Shown here piece after piece: positions 26,869 to 35,578 of a stretch of 64,000 bases of DNA. This DNA is from Clostridium zeae (GTDB lineage: Bacteria; Bacillota; Clostridia; Clostridiales; Clostridiaceae): contig NZ_BMBA01000002.1 of assembly GCF_017312485.1 (NCBI RefSeq), positions 492,287 through 556,286 of the forward strand. The letters are read 5' to 3'. Below the pieces are notes generated by a model that made no database searches, was not told where the DNA came from, and worked only from the letters and a program-made list of their open reading frames with translations. Both the position numbers and the translations under genes were made by a program. Position 1 is the first letter of the stretch, and every line of letters begins with the position of its first letter.

Positions 26869-28028
26869 TGTTCTTCACATCCCTTTAACTTTGCTTCTTT
26901 AAGTATATTGATTGCTTTATTTACATAATAATCTGAGGTGCTTTTTATAAGAGTCTCTGCTAACCTCTCGGAGTTTTTATCGTTTGCTCTATTTTTATAA
27001 CTTTCATATCTATCACTTACTATCTCTTTTCCTGCTTCTTTCATAGCTGAAATTATAGGAGATAATTCTCTCATCTTCAACCAGTTGCTATACTCAATGA
27101 AGTATTCCTTGATTATATACTTAAAATCAATCATTCGTGCTCTTCTTAAAGCTTTATTTTTATCATCTATTTTTGATATATCATCAATATCAAGAAGCTC
27201 TACATTGTTTAAAGTCTTAATTTCTTTATCCACGTCTCTTGGTACTGCTAGATCAAGAATAAATAAGTCTGCTTCTTTAGGAATCTCTTCATATCTCACA
27301 ACAGGATGTGGAGCTGAAGTGCATGATATAATACATTCAATTTCCTTTAACACTTCATTTTTTCTATTAAAATTAATAACTTCAATTCTAGGATCAAATA
27401 TACCTTTTACATTTTCAGGAGTTCGAACCACCAAAAAGATCTTATGTACATCTTGCCCTAAAAGATATTTTACAGCCAAACTTCCTATCTCTCCATATCC
27501 TATAACCATATAGGTCTTATAGCCTCTATCTATAGCTTCATGAACTGCTATTGAAGATGATGATACTGGAATTTCGTATAATTTTGCTTCTGTCCTAAAT
27601 TGTTTTCCACATGTTATGGCAGTTTGAAATAGCCTTCCTAGTTCACCAGAAGCTATTCCTTTATCCTTGGAATATAAAAAACTATCTTTTACTTGCCCAA
27701 GTATTTGATCTTCTCCGAGTATCTTAGAATGAAAGCCACAGGCAACCTCCATTAGATGCTCTGTGACTTTGTCATCTTTATCGTGAAAGATGTACTCTTT
27801 TAAATCTTTATCCCAATTAAATATATCAAATATGTAATCTATATTTTCTTCACTGCTTCTATCTGCATTAAAGTAAATCTCTGTTCTATTACAAGTATTT
27901 ATTATAATAGTCTCGGAGAACTTTTTAGTTAGTTCACAAAGGTATTGATCTATCTTACTTTGCCTTATTGCAAATTTTTCTCTTATATCAAGAGATAGAT
28001 TTCGTTTAAATCCAATAAGCTGATTCAT
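26832..28028 (-). CDS. hemA: Glutamyl-tRNA reductase
   Basis: First enzyme of the C5 pathway: reduces glutamyl-tRNA(Glu) to glutamate-1-semialdehyde with NADPH. In 398 residues, the catalytic cysteine is in INTCNRTEIYF (about 46), the substrate-binding GEDQILGQVK lies near 110, the NADPH domain has GYGEIGSLAVKYLL, and a C-terminal dimerisation helix ends the protein. It is the first gene of the siroheme operon and has a good promoter about 70 bases upstream (28087-28115). The asrC terminator precedes that promoter. Confidence 0.95.
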   Translation of the reverse strand: MNQLIGFKRNLSLDIREKFAIRQSKIDQYLCELTKKFSETIIINTCNRTEIYFNADRSSEENIDYIFDIFNWDKDLKEYIFHDKDDKVTEHLMEVACGFHSKILGEDQILGQVKDSFLYSKDKGIASGELGRLFQTAITCGKQFRTEAKLYEIPVSSSSIAVHEAIDRGYKTYMVIGYGEIGSLAVKYLLGQDVHKIFLVVRTPENVKGIFDPRIEVINFNRKNEVLKEIECIISCTSAPHPVVRYEEIPKEADLFILDLAVPRDVDKEIKTLNNVELLDIDDISKIDDKNKALRRARMIDFKYIIKEYFIEYSNWLKMRELSPIISAMKEAGKEIVSDRYESYKNRANDKNSERLAETLIKSTSDYYVNKAINILKEAKLKGCEEQCMEIISKIFLS

Positions 28029-28086
28029 AAATTATCACTCCAAATATTCTTAAGCCACATTGTCACTATAAATTCTTAACAACAAA

Positions 28087-28115
28087 AGTATAACCTAATA
28101 ACAGCTATACTTCAA
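28087..28115 (-). promoter_or_regulatory. Promoter of the hem/siroheme operon
   Basis: On the minus strand, TTGAAG (28110-28115) and TATACT (28087-28092) are 17 bases apart, about 60 bases before the hemA start. The operon can thus be made independently of asrABC. Confidence 0.7.
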
Positions 28116-28194
28116 GAAAGTGGACATATTTGCTCCTATTTAATTATTTATAAATCTTAATAACTGCTTATATATCAACATTAATTATATTGAT

Positions 28195-28235
28195 TAAAAC
28201 ATTAAGGGAAGCAATTAGTTTGCTCCCCTTAAAAT
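28195..28235 (-). terminator. Terminator of the asr operon
   Basis: AAGGGGAGCAA pairs with TTGCTTCCCTT (one G-T pair) around a five-base loop, beginning at the asrC stop. The following T-run is interrupted, so some readthrough into the hem operon is possible. Confidence 0.75.
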
Positions 28236-29197
28236 TAATATCTTATTCCACTCCAATATACATTATCCTTAAGAATTGCCTTCGGTCCTAGTTCTACGTC
28301 TTTTAATGCCCATTTTTTAAACTCTTGGAAACCAGTTCTATCAACTATATATCCAATATGTTCTTTTCCGCCAGGAGCATCTTTATCTATATATTCTCTT
28401 ACGTATTCGTAAGTATTCATTATTATTTTCTTTATACTTTCTTCATCAACCCATATTATAAAATCTTCTGCAAGTCTTGGGTTTTTCTTTCCTGATCTAC
28501 CCATTATGGCAAGTCTATAATACTTTTCTTCACTTCTAGTCCAAGCTCCAGTTGGGCACTTACCTACACACTCACCACAGCCTATGCACTTATCATGATC
28601 TCTTACAACCTTGAAGTTTTCAAACTTTAAAGCTCCAGTAGCTCTTTTCTTACAGTTTGTAACACAAGCTTGACATCCTATACATCTGTAAGCATCGTAT
28701 TGAGGTTCAGTCATTCCTATGATACCAAAATCATGTTGTCTAACCTTTAGACAGTCATTCGGACAGCCTGTTAAAGCTATTTTTACATGAAGATCATCTG
28801 GAAATATCATCTTTTCAATTCTTTGAGCAAAGGCAGTTGTATTGTAATTAGCAAATGGACACACTCTGTTACCTATACAAGAAGTCACATTTCTAGTACC
28901 TGCAGCAGGATATCCTTTTCCTTCTTCTTCTTGGTTTATCTCAAGTCCTTCGATTAAATCCTGAAGCATTAAATTTACTTCATTCATGTCCTTCATATCT
29001 ATCCCAGTGATTTCAAATCCCTGTCTTGTAGTTATATGAACAGATCCATCACCAAACTTTTCAGCAATTTCACCAATCTTAGCTAAATACTTTGAATCTA
29101 AATGTCCACCAGGTACTCTTATTCTAGATGAAGTTATTCCTCTCTTCTTAGTAACTCTGAAGGCATTTTTTTTAAGTGCTTTAGTGTTTATATCCAT
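28235..29197 (-). CDS. asrC: Anaerobic sulfite reductase subunit C (siroheme)
   Basis: Catalytic subunit reducing sulfite to sulfide by six electrons. In 320 residues: an N-terminal ferredoxin-like half domain, GHLDSKYLAKIGEIAEKFGDGSVHITTRQGFE, then the siroheme/4Fe-4S ligands in TSCIGNRVCPFA and LTGCPNDCLKV, then two 4Fe-4S ferredoxin motifs (CIGCQACVTNCKK and CIGCGECVGKCPT). This is the AsrC layout of Salmonella and clostridia, shorter than assimilatory SirA/CysI. It depends on siroheme made by the operon immediately downstream. RBS GGGAGG. It follows asrB by 15 bases. Confidence 0.95.
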   Translation of the reverse strand: MDINTKALKKNAFRVTKKRGITSSRIRVPGGHLDSKYLAKIGEIAEKFGDGSVHITTRQGFEITGIDMKDMNEVNLMLQDLIEGLEINQEEEGKGYPAAGTRNVTSCIGNRVCPFANYNTTAFAQRIEKMIFPDDLHVKIALTGCPNDCLKVRQHDFGIIGMTEPQYDAYRCIGCQACVTNCKKRATGALKFENFKVVRDHDKCIGCGECVGKCPTGAWTRSEEKYYRLAIMGRSGKKNPRLAEDFIIWVDEESIKKIIMNTYEYVREYIDKDAPGGKEHIGYIVDRTGFQEFKKWALKDVELGPKAILKDNVYWSGIRY

Positions 29198-29212
29198 TAT
29201 CTTTACCTCCCT

Positions 29213-30004
29213 CTAATCTCTTAGAAGCTTTCCAACTGAATAATTAAATACAGGACCATCTAAACATACGTAAGTGTCATCAATCTTACAATGTCCACAT
29301 TTTCCAAGACCACAGCACATCTTTCTCTCGTGAGATATCCAGATCTTTTCTTCTTTAATTTCTCTCTTTAAAAATTCACCTACTGTAAATTTCATCATCA
29401 TTGGAGGTCCAACAACTATAACTTCTACGTTTTCCATATCATCAATCTGTAATTCAGGAATATACTTAGTTACAAGTCCTACCTTACCTTCATAGCCTTC
29501 TGGGGCAGTATCTACAGTTAAGATATGATTTATGTTATTTTTCCATACTTCCATATCATCTTTAAATAACATATCAGTTGGAGACTTAAATCCTGATATT
29601 AGAGTAAATTTCTTGGCTTCGCTAGGATTTTGTGAGAAATAATCTACTATTCCCTTTACTGGTGAAAGACCTGTTCCACCTGCTACAACTATAACTTCTT
29701 TCCCTCTATAGTTTTCTATATCAAATCCATTACCATAAGGTCCTCTTAAAAATAATTGCTGACCAACATAGTAATTAAATATTTCTTCTGTTACTACTCC
29801 AACTCTTCTTATAGTAAGTTCTATATAATCTTCACCTATTCCACTTACTGATATAGGAGCTTCCCCGTACTTTGGAAGAGACACTTCAAAGAATTGTCCT
29901 GGTTTTACATCACCTTTAAATGAAAGCCTAAAAGTATATTCTATTTCTGTATGCTTTTTTATATCTAAAATCGTTGACTTTGATGGCATATATGGATTAT
30001 TCAT
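29213..30004 (-). CDS. asrB: Anaerobic sulfite reductase subunit B (flavin/Fe-S)
   Basis: Electron-transfer subunit of 263 residues related to dihydroorotate dehydrogenase electron-transfer protein (PyrK). It has a flavin-binding barrel (GQFFEVSLPKYGEAPISVSG), an NAD(P)H-binding fold (VVAGGTGLSPVKGIVDYF) and a C-terminal 2Fe-2S cluster site (ERKMCCGLGKCGHCKID). It passes electrons from NAD(P)H to AsrA and AsrC. The start lies inside asrA (eight-base overlap) with GAGGTGAAAG upstream, so translation is coupled. Confidence 0.94.
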   Translation of the reverse strand: MNNPYMPSKSTILDIKKHTEIEYTFRLSFKGDVKPGQFFEVSLPKYGEAPISVSGIGEDYIELTIRRVGVVTEEIFNYYVGQQLFLRGPYGNGFDIENYRGKEVIVVAGGTGLSPVKGIVDYFSQNPSEAKKFTLISGFKSPTDMLFKDDMEVWKNNINHILTVDTAPEGYEGKVGLVTKYIPELQIDDMENVEVIVVGPPMMMKFTVGEFLKREIKEEKIWISHERKMCCGLGKCGHCKIDDTYVCLDGPVFNYSVGKLLRD

Positions 30005-31013
30005 TTGCTTTCACCTCTTCCATTCCTTTTTCTAGTTTATTTACACAGTTTGAGAAGGATATATATTCTGGACAGATATCATCACATCTACCACAGCCAA
30101 CACACATGTTATATCCCCACTTTTTCTTATAATCATATACCTTATGAAGAACCTTGAATCTCATTCTTTGACCTTTATCTAATCTAAAGCCATGGCCTCC
30201 AGCCATATTTGTATATCCATCTACTTGGCAAGAAGCCCAAACTCTTCTTCTTTCCCCAGCCTTTTTGTTATCTTTATAGAATACATCCTGCATTGTGAAG
30301 CATGTACAGGTAGGACATACAAAATTACATCTTCCACAAGCTATACATCTTGCTGAGTATTCCTTCCACATTGATGAGTCCATTACGCTTAAATCTAAGT
30401 TTTCTGGTATGTTAACCTTTACTCCATTTTCAGTAACAAAATCAACATTAACCTCTTCTTCTTCTCTTGAAAGTTCTCCTAAAAGAGCTTCAAGTTCATC
30501 ATCTTTAACATCAAAATAAACCATATCATCTTCAACTTTTATATAAGCTTGATGTTCATCAGTTTTATTTGTTCCCATGCTTACGCAGAAGCAGTTTTCA
30601 AAGCTTTCACTACATCCTATAAGAACAAATTTTGTTCTCTCTCTAAGAGCTTTATAATATGGATCTTCGAAACCATTTCTTAAATATATATCATCAATTC
30701 TTCTTACAGAATGCATGTCGCAGCTTCTCAAGAAAATTATTGCTCCTTTTTCCTCTTGCTTTGGCTCTATCCATTCATCTTCTGTAAAGTAAAACAAAGT
30801 TTGAGTGATTGGAAGTAATACTTCCTTATATGAAAAATCTGATTTTTTATCAAATACAACTTCATTAATGTCACTTATTTCGCCATATCTAACTACGTCT
30901 GTATCTGAATAACTTCCTTTTCCTTCAAATACCTTTGGCGCAAATATCTTATATTCTTCTGAAAGCTTTTCTAAATACTCATTATAACTTTCTACAGTCA
31001 TCTTAAATCCCAT
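29997..31013 (-). CDS. asrA: Anaerobic sulfite reductase subunit A (ferredoxin-like)
   Basis: Iron-sulfur electron carrier of 338 residues. Two 4Fe-4S motifs sit in the C-terminal half: CIACGRCNFVCPTC (about 224) and CVGCGRCDDICPEY (about 308). Isolated cysteines lie in SCDMHSV and GCSESFENCFCVSMG, as in hydrogenase/sulfur reductase beta-subunit-like proteins. It probably mediates electron flow into AsrB and AsrC. It starts 12 bases after the FNT channel gene, with GAGGTG six bases before the ATG, so all four genes form one operon. Confidence 0.94.
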   Translation of the reverse strand: MGFKMTVESYNEYLEKLSEEYKIFAPKVFEGKGSYSDTDVVRYGEISDINEVVFDKKSDFSYKEVLLPITQTLFYFTEDEWIEPKQEEKGAIIFLRSCDMHSVRRIDDIYLRNGFEDPYYKALRERTKFVLIGCSESFENCFCVSMGTNKTDEHQAYIKVEDDMVYFDVKDDELEALLGELSREEEEVNVDFVTENGVKVNIPENLDLSVMDSSMWKEYSARCIACGRCNFVCPTCTCFTMQDVFYKDNKKAGERRRVWASCQVDGYTNMAGGHGFRLDKGQRMRFKVLHKVYDYKKKWGYNMCVGCGRCDDICPEYISFSNCVNKLEKGMEEVKANE

Positions 31014-31024
31014 AATAGCACCTC

Positions 31025-31792
31025 TTATTTTTCTCTAGATATTAAGTAGTAAGGTATTGCTAATATTACAGCACCACCAACAATATTGCCTAAAGTTACA
31101 AATGTTAAATTATGAACAAAACCACTTAAGCTTACAGTAGCTGGATGTGGAATAAATAGACCTATTGATAAAAGTGTCATGTTAGCTATGCTATGTTCAA
31201 AACCTGCTGTTATAAACACAAATAAGCACCAAAAGATCATAACAAGCTTTCCTATTTCTTCCTTCATCTTGAAAGAGCACCAAACTGCAAGACATACCAA
31301 CACATTACATAGAATTCCTCTAACAAAAAGTTCTTGACTTGATAAATTCATCTTAGTGGTAGTTGCACTTAATATGAACTTTCCAACTGGTCCTGAAGCT
31401 AGTCCAGCAGAATAGAACAAGAAAGCACCAAACACTGAACCTGCAAGATTACCTATAAAACTTACAACCCATACTAGTATAACGTCTAACCATGAAACGG
31501 TTTTCTTTAAAGCACCGATTGTCATTACAAAGTTATTTCCTGTAAATAATTCCGATCCAGCAAAAACAACTAATGAAAGTGCTACACCAAAGGATGCTCC
31601 CATAGCAATCTTTGTAGCTGGTGAGTTTGCTGCTGAAAGTAATCCACCTACAGTAAATATAAGCATTATACCTAATCCTACGTACAAGCCTGCAAAAGCT
31701 GATGATAATAAATAACCAACCTTATTCTTTCTTAATAATTCACTTTTCCCTTTTGCCGCCTGGGCAACTTTGTTAATTTCTTCACTAAACAT
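31025..31792 (-). CDS. Formate/nitrite transporter family channel, likely hydrosulfide channel
   Basis: Six-helix membrane protein of 255 residues in the FocA/NirC (FNT) family, which forms pentameric anion channels. Features include GLYVGLGIMLIFTVGG, ELFTGNNFVMT, GILCNVLVCLAVWCSFKM and AGFEHSIANMTLL. A C. difficile FNT protein encoded beside asrABC was shown to pass hydrosulfide. The same gene order here (first gene, 12 bases before asrA) makes export of the sulfide produced by AsrABC the likely role. Nitrite or formate transport cannot be excluded from sequence. RBS GGGAGGG. Confidence 0.88.
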   Translation of the reverse strand: MFSEEINKVAQAAKGKSELLRKNKVGYLLSSAFAGLYVGLGIMLIFTVGGLLSAANSPATKIAMGASFGVALSLVVFAGSELFTGNNFVMTIGALKKTVSWLDVILVWVVSFIGNLAGSVFGAFLFYSAGLASGPVGKFILSATTTKMNLSSQELFVRGILCNVLVCLAVWCSFKMKEEIGKLVMIFWCLFVFITAGFEHSIANMTLLSIGLFIPHPATVSLSGFVHNLTFVTLGNIVGGAVILAIPYYLISREK

Positions 31793-31828
31793 AATAAATC
31801 CCTCCCGTATATCATTAGTTTACTAAAA

Positions 31829-31866
31829 AAAATAAAAGTAGACTGTGATAAACATCACAGTCTACT
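31829..31866 (-). promoter_or_regulatory. Terminator-shaped hairpin and CRP-like palindrome in the asr leader
   Basis: Two 13-base arms (31837-31849 and 31854-31866) are exact complements around a four-base loop. On the minus strand they are followed by TTTTATTTTTTTT, the shape of an intrinsic terminator, about 40 bases before the channel gene. The core TGTGATAAACATCACA also fits the Crp-type operator TGTGA-N6-TCACA perfectly. No gene upstream needs terminating here, because the neighbour is on the other strand. It is therefore either an attenuator or a regulator-binding site, or both. Confidence 0.75.
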
Positions 31867-32306
31867 CAAAAACTTTTTAAGAGCATCTTTGATTCTTTTA
31901 AATCTTTCAAATATGATTTTTGGTATAATACCCATACACTCTACAACTATATTAAATTACTCGAAGCCTCATACTTGAATTTGCCTTAATATTCGACTAA
32001 CTTGCTTTTACATCACTTTGGTTTCCATTCCTTATTCACCTTAACTCCAAATAAAATATATAACCCTCTCTCGTACTTGGTCGAATCATAACTAAATTCA
32101 AGTGGTATGTCATTAGTATGCCATATAGCATCTATGCATACAATCAAAAGGATATTTAATATCCGATTAGTATCGTGATTAAACTCCCCTACCTGTTTTT
32201 CTTATCTATCAAACTGCCACTGCTATCGGTAACATATTCTACTACTAATCATAAAATATAAGTGATGAGGATTTTAATCCGCAGCAAAAATCATAGGAGT
32301 GTTTTA
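31867..32306. other. Intergenic region between asr operon and lectin-like gene
   Basis: About 440 bases with no gene. It should contain divergent promoters. An extended -10 (TGGTATAAT, 31921-31929, plus strand) sits inside a GGTATAATACC palindrome, and a second palindrome GGATATTTAATATCC is at 32150-32164. I found no known riboswitch or T-box (no GGGTGG-ACCGCG signature). Confidence 0.4.
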
Positions 32307-32559
32307 ATGTATAACAACCAATTTTTTTATTGCCCCAATAGTATACCATATACTATTGACCCGTTTTCAAATGAAAATATGAGAGACTTTGAGAGTTATG
32401 ATGATATTGAATACTATCGCTTCTTGAATATTTTAATGTATAACAGCCAATTTTTTTATTACCCCAATAGTATACAATATACTATTAGCCCGTTTTCAAA
32501 TGAACATATGAGAAACTTTGAGGATTATGATGATATTGAATACTATCGCTTCTTTGATG
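32302..32559 (+). repeat. Tandem direct repeat of 129 bp
   Basis: Two copies (from 32302 and 32431) keep the reading frame, giving 43 codons each. Differences are few and mostly single bases, so the duplication is recent compared with the propeller repeats. Confidence 0.9.
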
Positions 32560-33728
32560 AAGAAGGTTATATCGATGATACTAGAGCTCCTCAGCAGGAA
32601 ATAAACAGAATATTAGTATTACTAAATCTCCAGATGCCTAATCTCAGCAGAAACCTTCAAAGATGGGTAAATCCAGTATTAATAAATACCTACTTCAGGA
32701 TTGCCATAGCCTACACAATAAATAACGCCCCAATCCACACCGGAAATATAAATCAAAGAACAAATGCTATATTTAACAGTTTTAGGAGAAGTAATGCTTG
32801 GATATTTGTTGCTCTTCTTGCCGCTGGCGTACCTAATAGCGTAATAAATAGCACCTTTAGAGATGTAATACAATTTACTCTAAGAAATATAAGCGCAGCA
32901 CCTGGTCCTGGTCCACAAGATAGATGGAGTCAGTGGGAGTCCCTAGGCGGGATTTTATCTTTTGGACCTGCTACTTCCTCTTGGGCACCTAACAGACTCG
33001 ATACCTTTGCAATAGGAAGCAATAGTGCTTTATATCATAAATGGTGGAATGGCTCCAGCTGGAGTAATTGGCAAAGCCTTGATGGAATATTAACCTCTGC
33101 ACCTGCTGCTGTTTCCTGGGGAAACAACAGAATTGATATATTTGCTAGAGGTACTGATAATTCAATGTGGCATATATTCTGGAACGGTACTCGCTGGAGT
33201 GATTGGGAAAGCCTTGGTGGAGAACTAACCTCCGCACCTGCTGCTGCTTCTTGGGCACCTAATAGGCTTGATACTTTTGTTAGAGGTGCTGACAATGCTC
33301 TTTGGCACAAATGGTGGGATGGCTCACGCTGGAGCGACTGGGAAAGCCTTGGAGGAGCACTGACCTCATCACCTGCTGCTGTTTCTTGGGGAAATAATAG
33401 AATTGATGTATTTGGCAGAGGCACTGATAACGCCCTATGGCACATATTCTGGAACGGTTCTGCCTGGAGTGATTGGGAAAACCTTGGTGGCACATTAACT
33501 TCAGCGCCTGCAGTTTCTTCTAGAGCAAGCAACATGCTAGAGGTATTTGCAAGAGGTCAAAATAATCAATTAATGACAATGTCTTGGAATGGTTCTCGCT
33601 GGAGTAATTGGAGTGATATTGGAGGAACTATAACCTCTGATCCCGCTGCTGTTTCCTGGGGACCAAATAGAACTGATGTATTCGCTAGAGGCACAGACAA
33701 TGCAATGTGGCATATTTGGAGAAGTTAA
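32307..33728 (+). CDS. Beta-propeller lectin-like protein (PLL/DUF346 repeats) with duplicated N-terminus
   Basis: Protein of 473 residues without signal peptide or membrane segment. Residues 1-86 are two near-identical 43-residue units (QFFY-PNSI-YTI-PFSNE and YDDIEYYRF in each). Residues 95-200 form a helical region. From about 207 to the end there are six repeats of about 45 residues with W-S-x-W-E-S-L-G-G and PAAVSWGxNRxDxFxRGTDNxxWH, the pattern of PLL/PHL-type sugar-binding beta-propellers (DUF346). Repeats alternate in type, so the propeller grew by two-blade steps. The ATG at 32307 has AGGAG seven bases upstream; an upstream in-frame GTG/ATG at 32262-32267 lacks one. A surface or spore-coat location is possible but not shown. 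Confidence 0.8.
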   Translation: MYNNQFFYCPNSIPYTIDPFSNENMRDFESYDDIEYYRFLNILMYNSQFFYYPNSIQYTISPFSNEHMRNFEDYDDIEYYRFFDEEGYIDDTRAPQQEINRILVLLNLQMPNLSRNLQRWVNPVLINTYFRIAIAYTINNAPIHTGNINQRTNAIFNSFRRSNAWIFVALLAAGVPNSVINSTFRDVIQFTLRNISAAPGPGPQDRWSQWESLGGILSFGPATSSWAPNRLDTFAIGSNSALYHKWWNGSSWSNWQSLDGILTSAPAAVSWGNNRIDIFARGTDNSMWHIFWNGTRWSDWESLGGELTSAPAAASWAPNRLDTFVRGADNALWHKWWDGSRWSDWESLGGALTSSPAAVSWGNNRIDVFGRGTDNALWHIFWNGSAWSDWENLGGTLTSAPAVSSRASNMLEVFARGQNNQLMTMSWNGSRWSNWSDIGGTITSDPAAVSWGPNRTDVFARGTDNAMWHIWRS

Positions 33729-33831
33729 ATACATTTCAATAATACAATAGTATAAAGTAATGCTGCAATTTTATTAGTCTAGGTGATATAATTAGGAAAG
33801 TGGCAAAATAATTCACTTCCGTTTAAATACA

Positions 33832-33860
33832 AAAAGAACCCTTGAAAATCAAGGGTTCCT
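33832..33860. terminator. Terminator shared by convergent genes
   Basis: GAACCCTTGA pairs exactly with TCAAGGGTTC around three bases. A run of T follows on the minus strand, so it mainly serves the small gene at 33879-34067. Confidence 0.85.
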
Positions 33861-33878
33861 CTTAAATATCTATGTATA

Positions 33879-34067
33879 CTAGCTTTCAGTATAGCTTGAT
33901 ATTGTGTCTTGTGTTACATTGATTGCATTGTTAACAGCATCTAAAGATCTTTGGATCTTTTGTCTGTTTTGATCCTTTTCAACTGTGTTTAAAGCATCTT
34001 GAAGATGTTGTTTGCAGTGATTTAACTCATCAAAAGTTGTTTGTACGTTTTGTTTTGCATTTGCCAT
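33879..34067 (-). CDS. Small helical protein of unknown function
   Basis: Protein of 62 residues, nearly all helix-forming and polar, with heptad-like spacing (FDELNHCKQHLQDALNTVEK, then IQRSLDAVNNAINVTQDTI). Two antiparallel helices or a coiled-coil dimer are likely. It has one cysteine and no signal or membrane part. A very strong RBS (AAAGGAGGG) and its own terminator argue it is real and well expressed. I do not recognise the family. Confidence 0.75.
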   Translation of the reverse strand: MANAKQNVQTTFDELNHCKQHLQDALNTVEKDQNRQKIQRSLDAVNNAINVTQDTISSYTES

Positions 34068-34218
34068 TGGAATTCCCTCCTTTATATTTTATTGAGGCTT
34101 ACCGTGAAAGATAATATATATTTTTAAAGCCTACTTTTGAACGGTATTATTATGTGCAGTTGAAACTAAAAAAATTCTCTTTTTAATTTTTAAATGAATT
34201 TTAAGTTTTTTATAAAAC

Positions 34219-34268
34219 TCGTTATAGCCTTGTAGAAGTGACATCTTAATTTCAACACAGTATTTAAA
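34219..34268 (+). repeat. Intergenic repeat, family 2, copy 3 (diverged)
   Basis: Shares the 17-mer CTTAATTTCAACACAGT and an upstream CTC(G/A)TTA-AGC block with the copy at 47243. An AT palindrome (ACATAATTTAAAT and its complement) follows at 34268-34292. Confidence 0.4.
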
Positions 34269-34356
34269 CATAATTTAAATTTAAATTTATGTTATTGTGT
34301 ATCTTTCCTCTAAACTCTGATAAAATGGATTTATATTTTCTTTAAGAAGGGATATT

Positions 34357-35046
34357 ATGACTGAATTTAACTTTGATCACATTAAAAATTTAGAGATATT
34401 TGCTGGGCTTGACGATGCATTTTTATTAAAACTTTACACTGTTGGAAAAGTAAAAAAATTCGATAAAAATGCCCATGTATTTATGGATAAGGATATGGTT
34501 AACAATATATTTGTTGTTTTGAAGGGTAAGTTTTCCTTATACAAATTAAGTGAAAATGCTCAAAAGAAAGTTGTTTTTATCTTAGGAGAAGGAAAGATAT
34601 TGAATGAAGTTATTTTAGATGACTTACCTGCTTCAATCTGCTGTGAGACCTTTGAAGAAGGATACCTTCTTGTATATGATAAGAAAACTTTTATAGATCT
34701 TATGGAAGAAAACTTTGCTTTCACTAAAAATGTTATAAACTCTTTAGCAAAAAAAGTTAGAAGACTTTATAGGCAGATGAAAAATACTACTCCTATAAAA
34801 ATAGAGAAAAAATTGGCAGCAAAACTTTGGAAACTTTCAAAAGATTATGGCGTTTCTCATCCTTTAGGAACTTTGATTAATCTCAATGTATCAGTTACGT
34901 ATCTTGCTGATATGTTTGGCAGTCAAAGAGAAACTATATCTAGAGCTTTAAAAAAATTACAAGAGTTAGACTTAATAATAGTGGAAAGCAAAAAACTCTT
35001 CATCCCTGATAGAGATAAACTTTCGAACTATTTTAAGGATATTTAA
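34357..35046 (+). CDS. Crp/Fnr-family transcriptional regulator
   Basis: Regulator of 229 residues: an N-terminal cyclic-nucleotide-binding-like beta-barrel (about 10-115), a long dimerisation helix (about 120-145) and a C-terminal winged helix (SVTYLADMFGSQRETISRALKKLQELDLI). The barrel lacks the RxS phosphate-binding motif for cAMP and has no cluster-ligating cysteine group at the N-terminus like Fnr, so its effector is something else. The recognition helix GSQRETISRAL resembles the usual Crp-type form, expected to read TGTGA-like half sites. The asr leader 2.5 kb away has a perfect one, so this could be its regulator. Confidence 0.9.
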   Translation: MTEFNFDHIKNLEIFAGLDDAFLLKLYTVGKVKKFDKNAHVFMDKDMVNNIFVVLKGKFSLYKLSENAQKKVVFILGEGKILNEVILDDLPASICCETFEEGYLLVYDKKTFIDLMEENFAFTKNVINSLAKKVRRLYRQMKNTTPIKIEKKLAAKLWKLSKDYGVSHPLGTLINLNVSVTYLADMFGSQRETISRALKKLQELDLIIVESKKLFIPDRDKLSNYFKDI

Positions 35047-35175
35047 TATTAGTCTATCATTTGATATAATAACCATTAGATAATATGAAAAGCTTATTTT
35101 TGAATTGTAGGTATTTTACATACTATATTCTTCAATTTTAATAATTAAATATTATATAATTAAGGAGATTAACTT

Positions 35176-35409
35176 ATGAACGAGGGACAAGAAAGATTTT
35201 TAGGTTATATTTTAGAGAGAGTACAAGAAGACAAGGTTGAAGAAGCTAAAACATTACTTGCTGGAAATTTCCAAAAGCAAGCAGAAGGAACCTTCACTTT
35301 TGAAGACGCACAGCAATTTGGTGTAAAAATTCTTACTTTGCTTAAGCCTGAAAAAGTAGAAGAAGTTCAAGCAGTTATGAAACAATTTTCTCAAAATGTA
35401 GGTCATTAA
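35176..35409 (+). CDS. Small acidic protein of unknown function
   Basis: Protein of 77 residues, mostly helical (RFLGYILERVQEDKVEEAKTLLAGNF, then AQQFGVKILTLLKPEKVEEVQAVMKQF), acidic, and without cysteine, signal or membrane segment. The RBS AAGGAG and its own terminator support a real gene. It lies 129 bases downstream of the Crp/Fnr gene in the same direction, possibly under its own promoter. I do not recognise the family. Confidence 0.75.
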   Translation: MNEGQERFLGYILERVQEDKVEEAKTLLAGNFQKQAEGTFTFEDAQQFGVKILTLLKPEKVEEVQAVMKQFSQNVGH

Positions 35410-35438
35410 TAGTAATTAAACATAGTATTTATACAAAA

Positions 35439-35477
35439 AAATTGCTAATAGTTTTACACTATCAGCAATTTTTTTAT
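35439..35477 (+). terminator. Terminator after the small acidic protein
   Basis: ATTGCT-A-ATAG pairs with CTAT-C-AGCAAT (one mismatch) around a short loop, followed by seven T. Confidence 0.8.
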
Positions 35478-35578
35478 ATTATTTCAGTTTATTCTTAATC
35501 ATTATTCAACTTTATATATACTCAAATTATTATATATAACATGATATTTAACTTAGTTTACTCTAAAAATTTTATAAA

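Noticed and set aside
31025-31792. Formate channel FocA
   Set aside because: No pyruvate formate-lyase gene is near; the gene is first in the asr operon, where hydrosulfide is the more sensible substrate.
31867-32306. T-box or known riboswitch before the asr operon
   Set aside because: No T-box signature and no aptamer core that I recognise; only palindromes and a possible extended -10.
33035-33535. Minus-strand ORF of 166 codons within the lectin gene
   Set aside because: Long only because the repeated propeller DNA lacks stops in that frame; no RBS, and the product is a mirror of the repeats.
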